A stretch of DNA of 64,000 bases from Natronomonas gomsonensis (GCF_024300825.1 NZ_CP101323.1:3038001-3102000), one strand, 5' to 3'. Counted from the first letter of the stretch, positions 34,300-43,845 are shown. Notes: generated by a model from the sequence alone, not told the origin. Program-made: numbers and translations.

Positions 34300-35715
34300 A
34301 TGACTGAACGGGAACCGATTTCGGGCGCGGACAACGCCTGGCGGCGCATCGGGTCGGTGACCAACCTGACGACGATAACTGGCGTGTTGTGGTTCGACGA
34401 CGCCATCACCTACGAGGAACTGTGTGACCGCCTCGAGGAGCGACTGCTTCGTTTCGACCGGTTCACCCAACGTATCGCCGGCACCGACCGCCCGATGCGG
34501 CGGCCCTACTGGGAAACACTCGAGGACTTCGACATCGAGACGCACATCACTCACGTCGCGCTCCCGGAGCCACAGGACAAGGCGGCGTTTCAGCGCTTCG
34601 TCAGTGGACTGATGAGCCATCCTCTCGAGGAGTCTCGACCGCTGTGGGAGGCGTATCTCATCGACGGGGCCGGTGGCGATGACGGCAACGCCGTCGCGTT
34701 CCGAATCAATCACAGCATCGGCGACGGGTTCGCGCTGATGTACGTGCTGTTCGGGCTGGTCGACGACCCTGATTCGGTCGAGATGCCGATGGGTATCATG
34801 CCCGACCCGCCGAGTGCGGACGCTTTCTCCGAGGAATCCGACGACGCAGTCCCGAACGACTCGACAGGGGACGCGTCTGCTGGGTCGAAAGAACGGGGAG
34901 AGAAGGAAGGCGACGAGGACGGTTCGGGGCTCTCACTCGGTCCCGACGGCCCTCTCCAGGCGGCCCAACTCGCGGGGAAAGCCGTCAAGACTGGGTGGAA
35001 CCTCCTGACACAGGACGACGAGGCTGAGACGTCACTTCGCGGTGACATCGGGACGGCCAAGCGGGCGGGATGGACCGAGGAAATCGACCTCGAAACGGTC
35101 CGTGCCATCGGCCGGGCCAACGACGCGACCATCAACGACGTGCTGTTGGCCGCACTCGCCGGGGCGTTCCGACGACTCTTGCAGGAACGCGGTGAGGGGG
35201 TCGACGGGCTCGAACTCCGGACGACGGTGCCGGTCAACCTCAAGCCGTTGGACGAGCGGGACGCCTCGCTGGGGAACTACTTCGGACTCGCCTTCGTTCC
35301 GATTCCGGTCGGCACCGCGGACTTGAACGAGCGGATTCGCATCATCCACGAGCGAATGGACGCCCAGAAGGCGGGTCTGGAGGCGCTCATGATGTACCTG
35401 ACGCTGTCTCTCGGCGGGCACTCGCCGGACCCCGTGTTGGACTGGCTGATGAAGCAGTTTGAAAACCGCGCGACGGGCGTGGTGACGAACGTCCCCGGAC
35501 CGGTCGACACCGTCGAGTTCGCCGGCAAGGAAGTGACTGACGTGATGTTCTGGGTCCCACAGGCCAACGACCAGGGCATCGGTATCAGTATCTTCAGCTA
35601 CGATGGCGGCGTCCGCGTCGGCATCGCGGCCGACGAGAACCTCCTCCCGGAGCCGTCGAAACTCGGGGACGCTTTCGAGCGGGAAATCGAGTCGCTCGTC
35701 GCCGATATCGAGTAA
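34300..35715 (+). CDS. Wax ester synthase/diacylglycerol acyltransferase (WS/DGAT)-like protein
   Basis: A 471-residue member of the WS/DGAT O-acyltransferase family. The N-terminal condensation-like domain has the catalytic HxxxDG as 'HSIGDG' (His138, Asp142); after an acidic Ser/Gly-rich insert (about 170-225) come 'ATINDVLLAALAGAFRR', 'RTTVPVNLK' and 'LGNYFGLAFVPIPV', and the DUF1298 C-terminus has 'TGVVTNVPGPV'. In bacteria these enzymes make wax esters or triacylglycerol from acyl-CoA; the substrate in an archaeon with ether lipids is uncertain. An upstream 28-codon frame (34221-34307) overlaps the ATG and may couple translation. Confidence 0.82.
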   Translation: MTEREPISGADNAWRRIGSVTNLTTITGVLWFDDAITYEELCDRLEERLLRFDRFTQRIAGTDRPMRRPYWETLEDFDIETHITHVALPEPQDKAAFQRFVSGLMSHPLEESRPLWEAYLIDGAGGDDGNAVAFRINHSIGDGFALMYVLFGLVDDPDSVEMPMGIMPDPPSADAFSEESDDAVPNDSTGDASAGSKERGEKEGDEDGSGLSLGPDGPLQAAQLAGKAVKTGWNLLTQDDEAETSLRGDIGTAKRAGWTEEIDLETVRAIGRANDATINDVLLAALAGAFRRLLQERGEGVDGLELRTTVPVNLKPLDERDASLGNYFGLAFVPIPVGTADLNERIRIIHERMDAQKAGLEALMMYLTLSLGGHSPDPVLDWLMKQFENRATGVVTNVPGPVDTVEFAGKEVTDVMFWVPQANDQGIGISIFSYDGGVRVGIAADENLLPEPSKLGDAFEREIESLVADIE

Positions 35716-35753
35716 ACCGGCACACACTACTGTGCTTTTCCCCTACGTCGGGT

Positions 35754-36143
35754 ATGGAGTGTCCTGCATGCCGAGCGCGGATGGTGACGTTTCCCGTCCC
35801 GTTGGAGTATCGCGAACACGTTCCGGAGTCTTCGGACTGTGCGGCGCTGTGTCCCGAGTGTCTGACGCTCGTGGCGGCAAACAGCGCCAGTGACGACCCG
35901 CGGTTCGACCGCATCTCCAGTGCCTTTCCCGACAACGAGGCGGCGGTTCCACTGGCGCTGGCGGTCGGATTGCTCGACTCGCTTGCGCTCCACCGGACGG
36001 CGCTACAGGAGTTGCTTCCCGCGGTCGAAGCCGCAGGCGTCGACCCGCTTCTCGTTCTCGACCGACTGGACGCACAGGGCGGCGTCCAACCGGAGTTCGA
36101 CCTCAGCAGGCGCCGGCATCAACTCCAGCAACTGCTGGATTGA
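35754..36143 (+). CDS. Haloarchaeal DUF6276-like zinc protein
   Basis: A 129-residue protein beginning 'MECPACRARM' (Cys3, Cys6) with a second pair 'CPECLTL' at about residues 33-36, likely one zinc ribbon, followed by an all-helical part with 'NEAAVPLALAVGLLDSLALHR' and 'GVDPLLVLDRLDAQG'. The layout matches what I recall as DUF6276. Its function is unknown. It follows the WS/DGAT-like gene by 38 nt in the same direction. Confidence 0.7.
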   Translation: MECPACRARMVTFPVPLEYREHVPESSDCAALCPECLTLVAANSASDDPRFDRISSAFPDNEAAVPLALAVGLLDSLALHRTALQELLPAVEAAGVDPLLVLDRLDAQGGVQPEFDLSRRRHQLQQLLD

Positions 36144-36320
36144 GGAAAATAGTTAAATATTTGTTTTCGCCTCCTGGGAGGGTACGTCACGCGATGACGT
36201 AATGAACTCGAACGGCTAATCTTCGATGGGGTGGGGTGCACCCTCTCTTCGGGGTGGGGGGAATCCACCGACGCGCGAGCGGCCACGGGGGAAGATTCCG
36301 CGTCGGTCGAATGTGGGGTC
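36144..36320 (+). other. Structured convergent gap, possible small RNA
   Basis: This 177-nt gap between two convergent genes holds a TATA-like 'gttaaatattt' (36152-36162) and then several inverted repeats: TACGTCA/TGACGTA with 5-nt loop (36183-36201), the self-complementary GGGTGCACCC (36235-36244), and CCGACGCG/CGCGTCGG spanning 36268-36306. Either it is a two-way terminator region or it encodes a small non-coding RNA starting near 36178. No known RNA family was recognised. Confidence 0.35.
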
Positions 36321-37562
36321 TTAGACGCCCGTCGAATAGCGGAGAATGCCGGCGATACCACCGAACGCCGTGAGCAGTTGTTCGCCTTTCTCGAAGTCGG
36401 TGGAGATGAACTTCGCATCCGACCCGCGCTGTTCGGCGAGGTCCATCAGGTGGTCGATGACGTCCTCACGCTCTTGGACCTCGCCCTCGGTTCCGTCCTC
36501 GCAGGTGTGACTCGGCGTCCCCGCTTTTCGGTCGACGACCTCGAACTCCTCGCGGCCGCCACATTCGTAGACGACCACGTCCTTCCGGAGGTCCTCGCTG
36601 ATGAGCAGTCGGTCGACCGCTCCCATCATGAGGTTCTGTCGGGTGGCCTCGAAGCCGTAGGTGGCCTTCTGGCCGTCGTGGAGTTGCTCGAAGAACTCCT
36701 CCATCTCGGATTTGTCCTTCATCACCTCGGTTTCGGCCAGCACGTCCTGGGCGGCGTCGACGAGGTCGTACAGCCCGGATTCGTCGGTGTAGGAGACGTC
36801 GAACTTCCCCAACACACTGTCCTGCAGTTCGTGGTGCAGGTAGTCGCCGTCGAGGAACTCGTCTTTCGTCGGCGAGGGGCCACCGACTAGGATGCCGTCC
36901 ATCTCGTGGCGCTTGGGAACGAAGAGGTCGTCGGCCATGCCGGCGACTTCCTGATAGAAGTTGTCGATGGCTTCCAGTCGCAGGCGGGCGAATCGCTGGG
37001 CGGACTGGCCACCTTTTCGCTGCTTCCCCGGCACCAGCGAGGAGGCTGACTTGACGGGTTCGACGCGTTTGCCTTTCAGCCACCCGACGTTTGCCTCCCG
37101 TCGGTCCAGGACGATGAGGCCGTACAGGCCCTTGTCGCCGAGCATCTCCGCAAGCGGTTCGGTGAGGAAGTGTGAGTCACAGTGATACCGGAACGACTCG
37201 ATGGGGTCCGGCGGCGATTCGAGCACCTCGGTGACCATATCCGTTTGGCCGCCCCCGGCGTCGACGGCTCCCGAAAAGATGACCATCCCGTTTTCCGGTG
37301 GATGGACATCGTAGTACTTCAGGCGGTCCTTGATGCTGGTGAGAGCGTCCTGTACGGCGGTTCGGGTCTGTTTGGACTTGATGTTGGACGCTTCGCTGTG
37401 CTCTTGGGTGACGTGGGCGACCACGTCGCTAATTAGCCTGTCTTCGGGGATGTAGATGGAGACGAGTTGGGTTCCGGAACCCGAGTAGTCGTCGAGTTCC
37501 TCGATTACCTTCTGAAACTCGTATTTCTGTTTGTCCGAGGGGTCCCCCTCGCTTTCGCTCAT
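36321..37562 (-). CDS. prf1: Peptide chain release factor aRF1
   Basis: Class 1 release factor that recognises all three stop codons, 413 residues. The codon-recognition loop 'NIKSKQTRTAV' (NIKS) is at about residues 58-68, the GGQ motif that triggers peptide release is 'RKGGQSAQRFARLR' at about 183-196, and the C-terminal domain carries zinc-like 'CGGREEF' and 'HTCEDG' segments. ATG 37562 starts the family N-terminus; the longer in-frame extension upstream is in non-coding DNA. Confidence 0.95.
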   Translation of the reverse strand: MSESEGDPSDKQKYEFQKVIEELDDYSGSGTQLVSIYIPEDRLISDVVAHVTQEHSEASNIKSKQTRTAVQDALTSIKDRLKYYDVHPPENGMVIFSGAVDAGGGQTDMVTEVLESPPDPIESFRYHCDSHFLTEPLAEMLGDKGLYGLIVLDRREANVGWLKGKRVEPVKSASSLVPGKQRKGGQSAQRFARLRLEAIDNFYQEVAGMADDLFVPKRHEMDGILVGGPSPTKDEFLDGDYLHHELQDSVLGKFDVSYTDESGLYDLVDAAQDVLAETEVMKDKSEMEEFFEQLHDGQKATYGFEATRQNLMMGAVDRLLISEDLRKDVVVYECGGREEFEVVDRKAGTPSHTCEDGTEGEVQEREDVIDHLMDLAEQRGSDAKFISTDFEKGEQLLTAFGGIAGILRYSTGV

Positions 37563-37652
37563 TGTGGTTGGTTTGCGCCCCCGGAAATAAAACTCCGTCC
37601 TTTGTGAGAGCAGAGAGTAAGGCCTATCAGGCCACTCCGCACACATCCCGCT

Positions 37653-37787
37653 ATGTCACAGAGCGAGGAGAGTTCGGTTCGACTGTCATGGATTGCTATC
37701 TTCCTGCTGCTCGCGCTCGGCCTCGGGGCGGCCGCCGTCCTCGCCGTCGGGGGCAGCATCCTGCCGACGGTCGCGCCGCTGGTCTGA
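37653..37787 (+). CDS. Small single-helix membrane protein (44 aa)
   Basis: ATG 37653 to TGA 37787 encodes 44 residues: a polar start 'MSQSEESSVR', one hydrophobic helix 'WIAIFLLLALGLGAAAVLAVGG' and a short tail. GC-rich codons with strong third-position GC and the neat membrane layout support a real gene. The function is unknown. It is divergent from prf1, with its start about 90 nt from the prf1 start. Confidence 0.55.
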   Translation: MSQSEESSVRLSWIAIFLLLALGLGAAAVLAVGGSILPTVAPLV

Positions 37788-37845
37788 GGAGACATCTGCC
37801 GTACTGATTGCGGAGTGCGGTATACTCACAATACTGTCGTAGCAT

Positions 37846-38022
37846 ACGGCGCACGAAGCGCGCCGTTTTGGTCCGAGAGAGCAGAGCTCTCTCGTCATCA
37901 CGAAAGACCGCGCTGTGCGCGGTCTTTCGAACGACACCGCCGACGAGCGCCTGCGGCGCGAGTCGGCGGCCTTTTTCATCGAACGTTTTGCGCCTCGGGG
38001 TCGCCGAAGCGCAAAACGTTCG
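37846..38022. repeat. Array of five consecutive stem-loops
   Basis: Five inverted repeats lie one after another in the gap between the small membrane protein gene and argS: (1) ACGGCGC/GCGCCGT 37846-37866; (2) CGAGAGAGC/GCTCTCTCG 37874-37894, loop AGA; (3) CGAAAGACCGCGC/GCGCGGTCTTTCG 37901-37929, 13 bp, loop TGT; (4) CCGCCGAC/GTCGGCGG with an inner GCGCC/GGCGC stem 37937-37969; (5) CGAACGTTTTGCGC/GCGCAAAACGTTCG 37980-38022, 14 bp. Stems differ in sequence, so this is not a simple tandem repeat. Possible roles are multi-hairpin terminator, structured RNA, or a nest of palindromic elements. Confidence 0.85.
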
Positions 38023-38024
38023 GG

Positions 38025-39767
38025 TTACATCGATTCGGGCGCTTCCACACCCAAGATATCGAGCGCGTTGGCGACGGCGTGTTTCGAGGCGGCGACGAGC
38101 GCGAGTCGTGCGGCACGAGTCTCGTCGTCGTCGGCGGTGAGGACGGGACACTCCCGATAGAAGGCGTTGAACCGGTCGGCGAGTTCGCGGGTGTACGTGG
38201 CGACTTGATGGGGTTCGAGGTCCGAGGCCGCCGCGTCGACGACGCCGGGGAACCGCGCGAGCGAGCGGATGAGGTCGCGTTCGGCACCGGTGGTGAGATA
38301 CGACGTGTCGGCGACTGCTTCGAGTTGGTCGGCCTCATCGAGAATGCCACAACAGCGCGCGTGAACGTACTGGACGTAGGGCGCCGACTGGGCTTCGAAG
38401 TCCAGGGCGCGCTCCCACTCGAAGGTGATGCCCTTCGTCGGCTGTTTCGAGACGATGTCGTAGCGGACGGCGCCGATACCGACCTGCCGAGCGATGCGTT
38501 CGACGTCGGCTTCGTCGAGGTCGTCGTCGCGGAGGCGTTCGTCCATGCGGTCTTCGACCTCCTCGCGTGCGCGGTCGATGGCTTCGTCCAGCAGGTCGTC
38601 CAGTTGGACGCCCGTGCCGCGACGGGTCGACATCTTGCCCTCGGGAAGGTTGACGTAGGAGTAGATGACGTTCTTCAGTCGGTCGGTGTCGTTGCCGAGA
38701 AGTGACAGCGTCGTCGAGAGCTGTTCGGCCTGCAGTTTGTGGTCCTCGCCCAACACGGTGACTGCGCGGTCGTAGTTGTCGAACTTCCACTCGTGGTGGG
38801 CCAAATCGCGGGTCGTGTACAGCGAGGTATCGTCGGCTCGGAGGAAGACGAGGTTCTTCTCGATGTCGTCGAAGGTGAGTTGCCAGGCGTCGTCCTCGTA
38901 GACGGCGCCGTCGAGTTCCTTTAGACGGGCGATGACGTCGTCGGTCGAGCCGTCGCGCATGAACTTGGTCTCCTTGACGAACTCGTCGAACTCCGCGGGG
39001 AGGCGGGCGAGACATTCCTTCATCCCGCCGAGGACGGTGTCGACGACCTCGCCGACCCGCTCGTAGGTCTCCTCGTCGCCGGCTTCCAGTCCCTGAAGGA
39101 TGGCCTCGATTTCGGCTTCGGCCTCCTCGACCTCTTCGGGGTCGGCCTCCTCGAGGAAGGCGTTGCCCTTCCGGTAGTAGCGAACCATCCGGTACTCCGC
39201 GCGGTCCCGTGCCGGTTCGGGGAGGTCCGACTCGTCGAAGCGTTCGTAGGCCCACGTGAAGACGGCCATCTGTCGGCCGGCGTCGTTGACGTAGTAGTGG
39301 CGGTCGACGTCGTAGCCGGCGTAATCGAGGGCGTTCGCGACGGCGTCGCCGATGATGGGGTTGCGCGCGCGCCCGACGTGGACGGGACCGGTCGGGTTCG
39401 CGGAGGTGTGTTCGACGACGATGGAGGTGTCGCGGTCGGGGAGTCGGCCGAAGGCGGCGTCCCCGCCGGCCTCCAGCGTGTCGGCGAAGTACGACTCGTC
39501 GGGCAGGAAGTTCAGATACGGCCCCTGAACGTCGACGCGGTCGAGGTAGTCGTAGTCGTCGGCGTCGATGGCGTCGGCGAGTTCGGCGGCCACCTTCGGC
39601 GGCGGTGCTTCGGCCTGTTCTGCCAGTCGGAAGGCGACGCTGGAGGCGAAGACCGCCTCGACGTCTTCCGGTGGCTCCTCGATACCGAGGTCGTCGGTTG
39701 GGTAGTCGTTGGCCGCAAGCGCCGTCTCCAGCGCCGTCGCGACCGACTCCCGGAACGCAAGGAACAT
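38025..39767 (-). CDS. argS: Arginyl-tRNA synthetase
   Basis: Class I aminoacyl-tRNA synthetase, 580 residues. It shows the N-terminal tRNA D-loop-binding Add-1 domain, the HIGH-type motif as '[23 protein letters not shown]' (about residues 119-140), '[17 protein letters not shown]', and the class-specific 'KMST' as '[21 protein letters not shown]', with a helical DALR anticodon-binding end. Its stop lies only 3 nt beyond the hairpin array, so the array would be in the 3' untranslated region. Confidence 0.96.
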   Translation of the reverse strand: MFLAFRESVATALETALAANDYPTDDLGIEEPPEDVEAVFASSVAFRLAEQAEAPPPKVAAELADAIDADDYDYLDRVDVQGPYLNFLPDESYFADTLEAGGDAAFGRLPDRDTSIVVEHTSANPTGPVHVGRARNPIIGDAVANALDYAGYDVDRHYYVNDAGRQMAVFTWAYERFDESDLPEPARDRAEYRMVRYYRKGNAFLEEADPEEVEEAEAEIEAILQGLEAGDEETYERVGEVVDTVLGGMKECLARLPAEFDEFVKETKFMRDGSTDDVIARLKELDGAVYEDDAWQLTFDDIEKNLVFLRADDTSLYTTRDLAHHEWKFDNYDRAVTVLGEDHKLQAEQLSTTLSLLGNDTDRLKNVIYSYVNLPEGKMSTRRGTGVQLDDLLDEAIDRAREEVEDRMDERLRDDDLDEADVERIARQVGIGAVRYDIVSKQPTKGITFEWERALDFEAQSAPYVQYVHARCCGILDEADQLEAVADTSYLTTGAERDLIRSLARFPGVVDAAASDLEPHQVATYTRELADRFNAFYRECPVLTADDDETRAARLALVAASKHAVANALDILGVEAPESM

Positions 39768-39818
39768 ACCCGACGGTTGACGAGCGGCCGATAAAGGGGT
39801 TTCCGAACGGACCCGTGG

Positions 39819-40316
39819 TCAGGGTCGGACGTTCTCGACGAGGTCCCCGGATGCGAGTGCGTTCAGGCAGTCCTCGATGCTCTCGTGGGTACCGTCGTTC
39901 CACCGGGGGTAGAGTCCGGTCAACTCGCCCGCCTCGCGGAGGGCGACGGAAACCGGCGGGAACGTGACCACCCGGTCGACGCCGTCGGAACCGGGCCGCG
40001 TCTTGAAGAACGGGTCCAGCGACTCCCAGCCGACTGCCTCGACGAACTCGTCGTAGACGGCGGTGGGTGTGTCCCGGTCGGTTTCGTTCCCCGTTGGCTG
40101 CTTGGACACCGTCTCGACTCGGCGGTCGGTCACCACGCCTGCCTGCTCCAGCAGTTCGAACCCCTCGAGGGCACTCGAAACCCTGTCGGAGGCAGCGTCC
40201 GGAACGGTCTCGCGGACGTAGAGGGTCAACTCCGCCGACAGTGGCTCCCGGTCGGCTATCCTGATTATCATGGGCTCTCCGCCGGATTTTCCACCCATAT
40301 CGAGTCCTCTGAGCAT
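39819..40316 (-). CDS. Haloarchaeal HTH-like small protein, copy 1
   Basis: A 165-residue soluble protein, paralogue of the next minus-strand gene. Both start 'MLRGLD', share an internal Met in 'EPMII', 'DRV/ERF..a..gFd.LE.AgV' in the middle, 'YDEFVE.VG.....L.PFF' and end 'ELTGLYP' and 'EDCL.ALA.GD.VENV'. The overall layout resembles small haloarchaeal proteins with an annotated HTH domain near residues 40-70, but no clear DNA-recognition helix is visible, so the function is unknown. The start could be the internal Met (MIIRIADRE). Codon use is core-like. Confidence 0.65.
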   Translation of the reverse strand: MLRGLDMGGKSGGEPMIIRIADREPLSAELTLYVRETVPDAASDRVSSALEGFELLEQAGVVTDRRVETVSKQPTGNETDRDTPTAVYDEFVEAVGWESLDPFFKTRPGSDGVDRVVTFPPVSVALREAGELTGLYPRWNDGTHESIEDCLNALASGDLVENVRP

Positions 40317-40541
40317 ATCTCTACATCAGCCGACCAACGGAAAAACATTCTTCACCAAGAAGTAAAGAAATAGGTGGAAATAACGATTCAAACGTTTTCA
40401 AATACTGGTTAGAAGTTGTGGGTGGGCTCCACTCGATATTAGAAATAAACGTTCGGATTCGGAGGTGTGGATTGTGCGTCGGCGTGTACTGGAGCAATCG
40501 GAACGAACGAAAAGATACGTCGGGGCTCGAAACGGTGGGCT

Positions 40542-41039
40542 TCAGGCGACGTTCTCGACGCGGTCGCCCATCGCGAGGGCGGCCAGACAGTCCTCGACCG
40601 ACTGGGTTGTGCTGCCATCGCGCTTCGGGTAGAGGCCCGTCAGTTCTCCCTCGTCGCGAACCGTGATGCAGATATCGGGCATGGAGACGACGCGCTCGTG
40701 GTCGTCGTCACCGGTTTCGGCCTCGAAGAACGGTTCGAGGGCGTCGGTGCCGACCGACTCGACGAACTCGTCGTAGGTGGCGACGACCTCGTTTTCGGGG
40801 CCGTCGGTCGGCGCGTCGATTTCGGTGGGCCACGTCACGACGGTGACGCCGTCGATGACCTCGGCGGCCTCCAGTCGGTCGAAGCCGTCGCGGACGGCGC
40901 GGAACCGCTCGTGGCTCTCCGACGACAGGGATTCGGCGACGTAAATAGTCACATCGCCGTCGAACGCCTCGCGTCCGGCGGCTTTGATTATCATCGGTTC
41001 GTCGTTGCTTTCGCCCCACGTGTCGAGCCCTCTGAGCAT
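40542..41039 (-). CDS. Haloarchaeal HTH-like small protein, copy 2
   Basis: A 165-residue paralogue of the gene at 39819-40316, about 35-40 percent identical by eye, with the same length and same conserved ends ('MLRGLD' start, 'GELTGLYP' and 'VENVA' at the end). The central part 'VIDGVTVVTWPTEIDAP' differs from copy 1. The two genes are separated by 225 nt of less GC-rich DNA, so each may have its own promoter. A tandem duplication followed by divergence is the simplest explanation. Confidence 0.65.
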   Translation of the reverse strand: MLRGLDTWGESNDEPMIIKAAGREAFDGDVTIYVAESLSSESHERFRAVRDGFDRLEAAEVIDGVTVVTWPTEIDAPTDGPENEVVATYDEFVESVGTDALEPFFEAETGDDDHERVVSMPDICITVRDEGELTGLYPKRDGSTTQSVEDCLAALAMGDRVENVA

Positions 41040-41240
41040 GTCTATTCGTTCCCATCACCACTCAAAAGGGTTCTGTGGAAAGCATACAAATTGTATTAGG
41101 AGTTCGTGTGAACACTGACCAAAGAGCGGCTGCAGTGAACGAACGTATCACGACTCGAGGGAACGCGTGTCGAGTGTCACGCCATCTCTTGACACGCGAC
41201 GAACCACGGCCTTTAGGCCTTCGTCGCTGTATGGGCGGGT

Positions 41241-42212
41241 ATGCCCAAGCAGGTCAGCGACCCTGACTATCACTCGGAGAACCACACCGCCGCCCAGACC
41301 TGCGGGTGGACGGCAAACGCCTTGCGGGGAGAGGGCCGCTGTTACAAGAACCATTTCTACGGCATCCAGAGCCACCGCTGTATCCAGATGACGCCGGTCG
41401 TCAAGTGCAACGAGCGCTGTGTGTTCTGTTGGCGCGACCACGCCGGCCACGCCTACGAACTCGGCGACGTGGAGTGGGACGACCCCGAGGCGGTCGTCGA
41501 CGCCTCCATCGACCTCCAGCGGAAACTCCTCTCCGGCTTCGGCGGCAACGACGACGTACCCGAGAAAGTGTTCGAGGAGGCGATGGAACCGCGACACGTC
41601 GCCATCTCGCTGGACGGCGAACCGACGCTGTATCCCTACCTGCCGGAACTCATCGAAGCGTTCCACGACCGCGGTATCACGACGTTCCTCGTCTCCAACG
41701 GCACTCGCCCGGAGGTGCTCGCGGAGTGTGACCCCACACAGCTGTACGTCAGCGTCGACGCCCCTGACCGGAAGACCTTCGGCGAGGTCGTCAAGGCTGT
41801 CGAGGACGACGCGTGGGATAGCCTCATCGAGACGCTGGACGTACTCGCCGAAAAGGACGAAACCCGGACCGTCCTGCGGACGACGCTTCTGAACGGCTAC
41901 AACATGTCCCACCCCGAGTGGTACGCGGGGATGTTCGACCGTGCCGACGCCGACTTCGTCGAAATGAAGGCGTTCATGCACGTCGGCAACTCCCGGGACC
42001 GACTGGACCGCGATGTGATGCCCGACCACGAGGCCGTCGTCGCCTTCACCGAAGCGGTCGGCGAGTACATGCCCGACCATCCGGTCGTCCGCGACGTACC
42101 GGCCTCCCGAGTTGCCCTCCTCGCACGCGACGAGGACACGTGGGTGCCGGAACTGAAAGGCGGCTCGGACTTTTGGACCGAGGGGACCTACGCGAAAGGG
42201 ACCAGCGACTGA
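41241..42212 (+). CDS. twy1: tRNA 4-demethylwyosine synthase
   Basis: Radical-SAM enzyme that forms the tricyclic base of wyosine at position 37 of tRNA-Phe, using pyruvate. The 323-residue protein has the cluster motif 'CNERCVFC' at about residues 57-64, preceded by '[12 protein letters not shown]', '[20 protein letters not shown]' and '[12 protein letters not shown]'-type substrate segment ('[11 protein letters not shown]'). Short archaeal form without the flavodoxin domain of yeast TYW1. It is a single gene upstream of ribK. Confidence 0.94.
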   Translation: MPKQVSDPDYHSENHTAAQTCGWTANALRGEGRCYKNHFYGIQSHRCIQMTPVVKCNERCVFCWRDHAGHAYELGDVEWDDPEAVVDASIDLQRKLLSGFGGNDDVPEKVFEEAMEPRHVAISLDGEPTLYPYLPELIEAFHDRGITTFLVSNGTRPEVLAECDPTQLYVSVDAPDRKTFGEVVKAVEDDAWDSLIETLDVLAEKDETRTVLRTTLLNGYNMSHPEWYAGMFDRADADFVEMKAFMHVGNSRDRLDRDVMPDHEAVVAFTEAVGEYMPDHPVVRDVPASRVALLARDEDTWVPELKGGSDFWTEGTYAKGTSD

Positions 42213-42358
42213 CAGCAACTGCCACCGGCCTCGTCACGTATTTACGTCGCGGACTCCGAATTAACGCTGTAAACCGTTCTCGGCGTGCGTACCGTTCCAA
42301 TTCTGTTATGCATGCCATTTCCGTTACGGTTAAGGGGCAATACTCCCTACCGGGTGGT

Positions 42359-43060
42359 ATGTCACAGACGACCGAGCGCGTGGGACACGACGAGTTGGCG
42401 ACGCTGAAACTCGTCGCCCTCGACGGCGCGCTCGAGGGTCGGGCGACGGTGACCTGTGCGGCGCTCGCCGACCGTCTCGACGCATCTAACCAGACCGCCT
42501 CCCGGCGGCTCCAGCGACTCGAAGACGCCGAGTTCATCGAACGCAACATGACCGGTGACGGCCAGCGAATCGCCGTCACCGAAGTCGGCGAGCGGGCCCT
42601 CCAGCGGGAGTACGCCGACTACCGCCGACTGTTCGAGGGCGACGCCGACGTGGACCTCTCCGGCGTCGTCACGAGCGGGATGGGCGAGGGTCGCCACTAC
42701 ATCTCCCTGTCGGGGTACATGGAGCAGTTCCGCGACCGACTCGGCTACGAACCGTTCGCCGGCACGCTCAACGTCGAATTGGACGACGAGAGCGTCCGCG
42801 CTCGCGCCCGCATGGACGCTTTGGACCCAGTCGGCATCGACGGCTGGGAGGACGACGACCGAACCTACGGGCCGGCCTTCTGTTGGCCGGCGACCATCGA
42901 AACCGTCGACGGCACCCGCTACGAGGACGTTCACGTCATCGCCCCCGAGCGGACCCACCACGGCACCGACCAACTGGAACTCATCGCGCCCGACCGCCTC
43001 CGCGACGAACTGGGCCTGAACGACGACGACCACGTCACTATCCATGTCTCAGAGCAGTAA
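42359..43060 (+). CDS. ribK: CTP-dependent riboflavin kinase fused to winged helix (RbkR-type)
   Basis: A 233-residue protein with an N-terminal winged helix (about 15-85, '[28 protein letters not shown]') and a C-terminal archaeal riboflavin kinase ('[40 protein letters not shown]', 'PVGIDGW', 'CWPATIE', '[14 protein letters not shown]'). The kinase uses CTP to make FMN, and in archaea the fused form is known as a riboflavin-metabolism regulator (RbkR). ATG 42359 fits a TATA-like 'gttaagg' about 27 nt upstream (leaderless). The stop overlaps ribB by 17 nt, so it regulates and works in the same pathway as its neighbour. Confidence 0.9.
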   Translation: MSQTTERVGHDELATLKLVALDGALEGRATVTCAALADRLDASNQTASRRLQRLEDAEFIERNMTGDGQRIAVTEVGERALQREYADYRRLFEGDADVDLSGVVTSGMGEGRHYISLSGYMEQFRDRLGYEPFAGTLNVELDDESVRARARMDALDPVGIDGWEDDDRTYGPAFCWPATIETVDGTRYEDVHVIAPERTHHGTDQLELIAPDRLRDELGLNDDDHVTIHVSEQ

Positions 43061-43769
43061 CACCACGCACATCCGCCGCGGCGTCGATTCGGCCATCACC
43101 GCCTTCGCCGCCGGCGAGCCAGTGCTCGTCCACGACGCCGCCGACCGGGAGGGCGAGGTTGACCTCGTCTACCCGGCCGCTGCCGTCACCCCCGAAGCCG
43201 TCGCCCGGATGCGAAACGATGCGGGCGGCCTCATCTGTGTCGCGTTGGCCGACGACGTGTGTGCGGCCTGGGACCTCCCCTTCGCACAGGAACTCATCGA
43301 CCACCCGACAGCGGCCAGCCACGACCTCTCCTACGACGAGCGGTCGTCGTTCTCGCTGACGGTCAACCACCGCGACACCTTCACCGGCATCACCGACGAG
43401 GACCGCGCGCTCACCATCTCGGAACTCGGTGCGGCCGCGGGTGCGGTACGGCGTGCGACGACTGTCGCCGGAGACGGTGCCGAGGAGTCGGTCGCCGCCG
43501 ATGCCGAGGGATTCGCCGAATCGTTCCGCTCACCCGGCCACGTCCACCTGCTTCGGGCCGCACCGGGCCTCCTCAAAGACCGCGAGGGCCACACCGAACT
43601 CGGCATCGCGTTGGCCGACGCCGCCGGCGTCGAACCCGCCGTCGTCGTCTGTGAGATGATGGACGACGAATCCGGCGGGGCGCTGTCGCCGGCGGCCGCC
43701 CGTGCCTACGCCGACCGCAACGGCTTCGCCTACGTCGAGGGGGCCGAACTGCTGGCCCGACTCGGCTGA
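43044..43769 (+). CDS. ribB: 3,4-dihydroxy-2-butanone-4-phosphate synthase
   Basis: Makes the four-carbon unit of riboflavin from ribulose 5-phosphate. The 241-residue protein has '[16 protein letters not shown]' (the usual E-A-D pattern reads E-V-D here), '[13 protein letters not shown]', '[22 protein letters not shown]' and '[31 protein letters not shown]', the family signatures. The start lies inside the end of ribK, indicating translational coupling. Confidence 0.93.
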   Translation: MSQSSNTTHIRRGVDSAITAFAAGEPVLVHDAADREGEVDLVYPAAAVTPEAVARMRNDAGGLICVALADDVCAAWDLPFAQELIDHPTAASHDLSYDERSSFSLTVNHRDTFTGITDEDRALTISELGAAAGAVRRATTVAGDGAEESVAADAEGFAESFRSPGHVHLLRAAPGLLKDREGHTELGIALADAAGVEPAVVVCEMMDDESGGALSPAAARAYADRNGFAYVEGAELLARLG

Positions 43770-43845
43770 CGAGCGATGTCGGCGGCGTGACACACGCTGT
43801 CAGTAATCGTCAACACTCATTACGGGGGGCGCCCACAGACGGAGT

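Noticed and set aside
37846-38022. CRISPR array
   Set aside because: The palindromes differ from one another, spacings vary and there are no unique spacers or cas genes.
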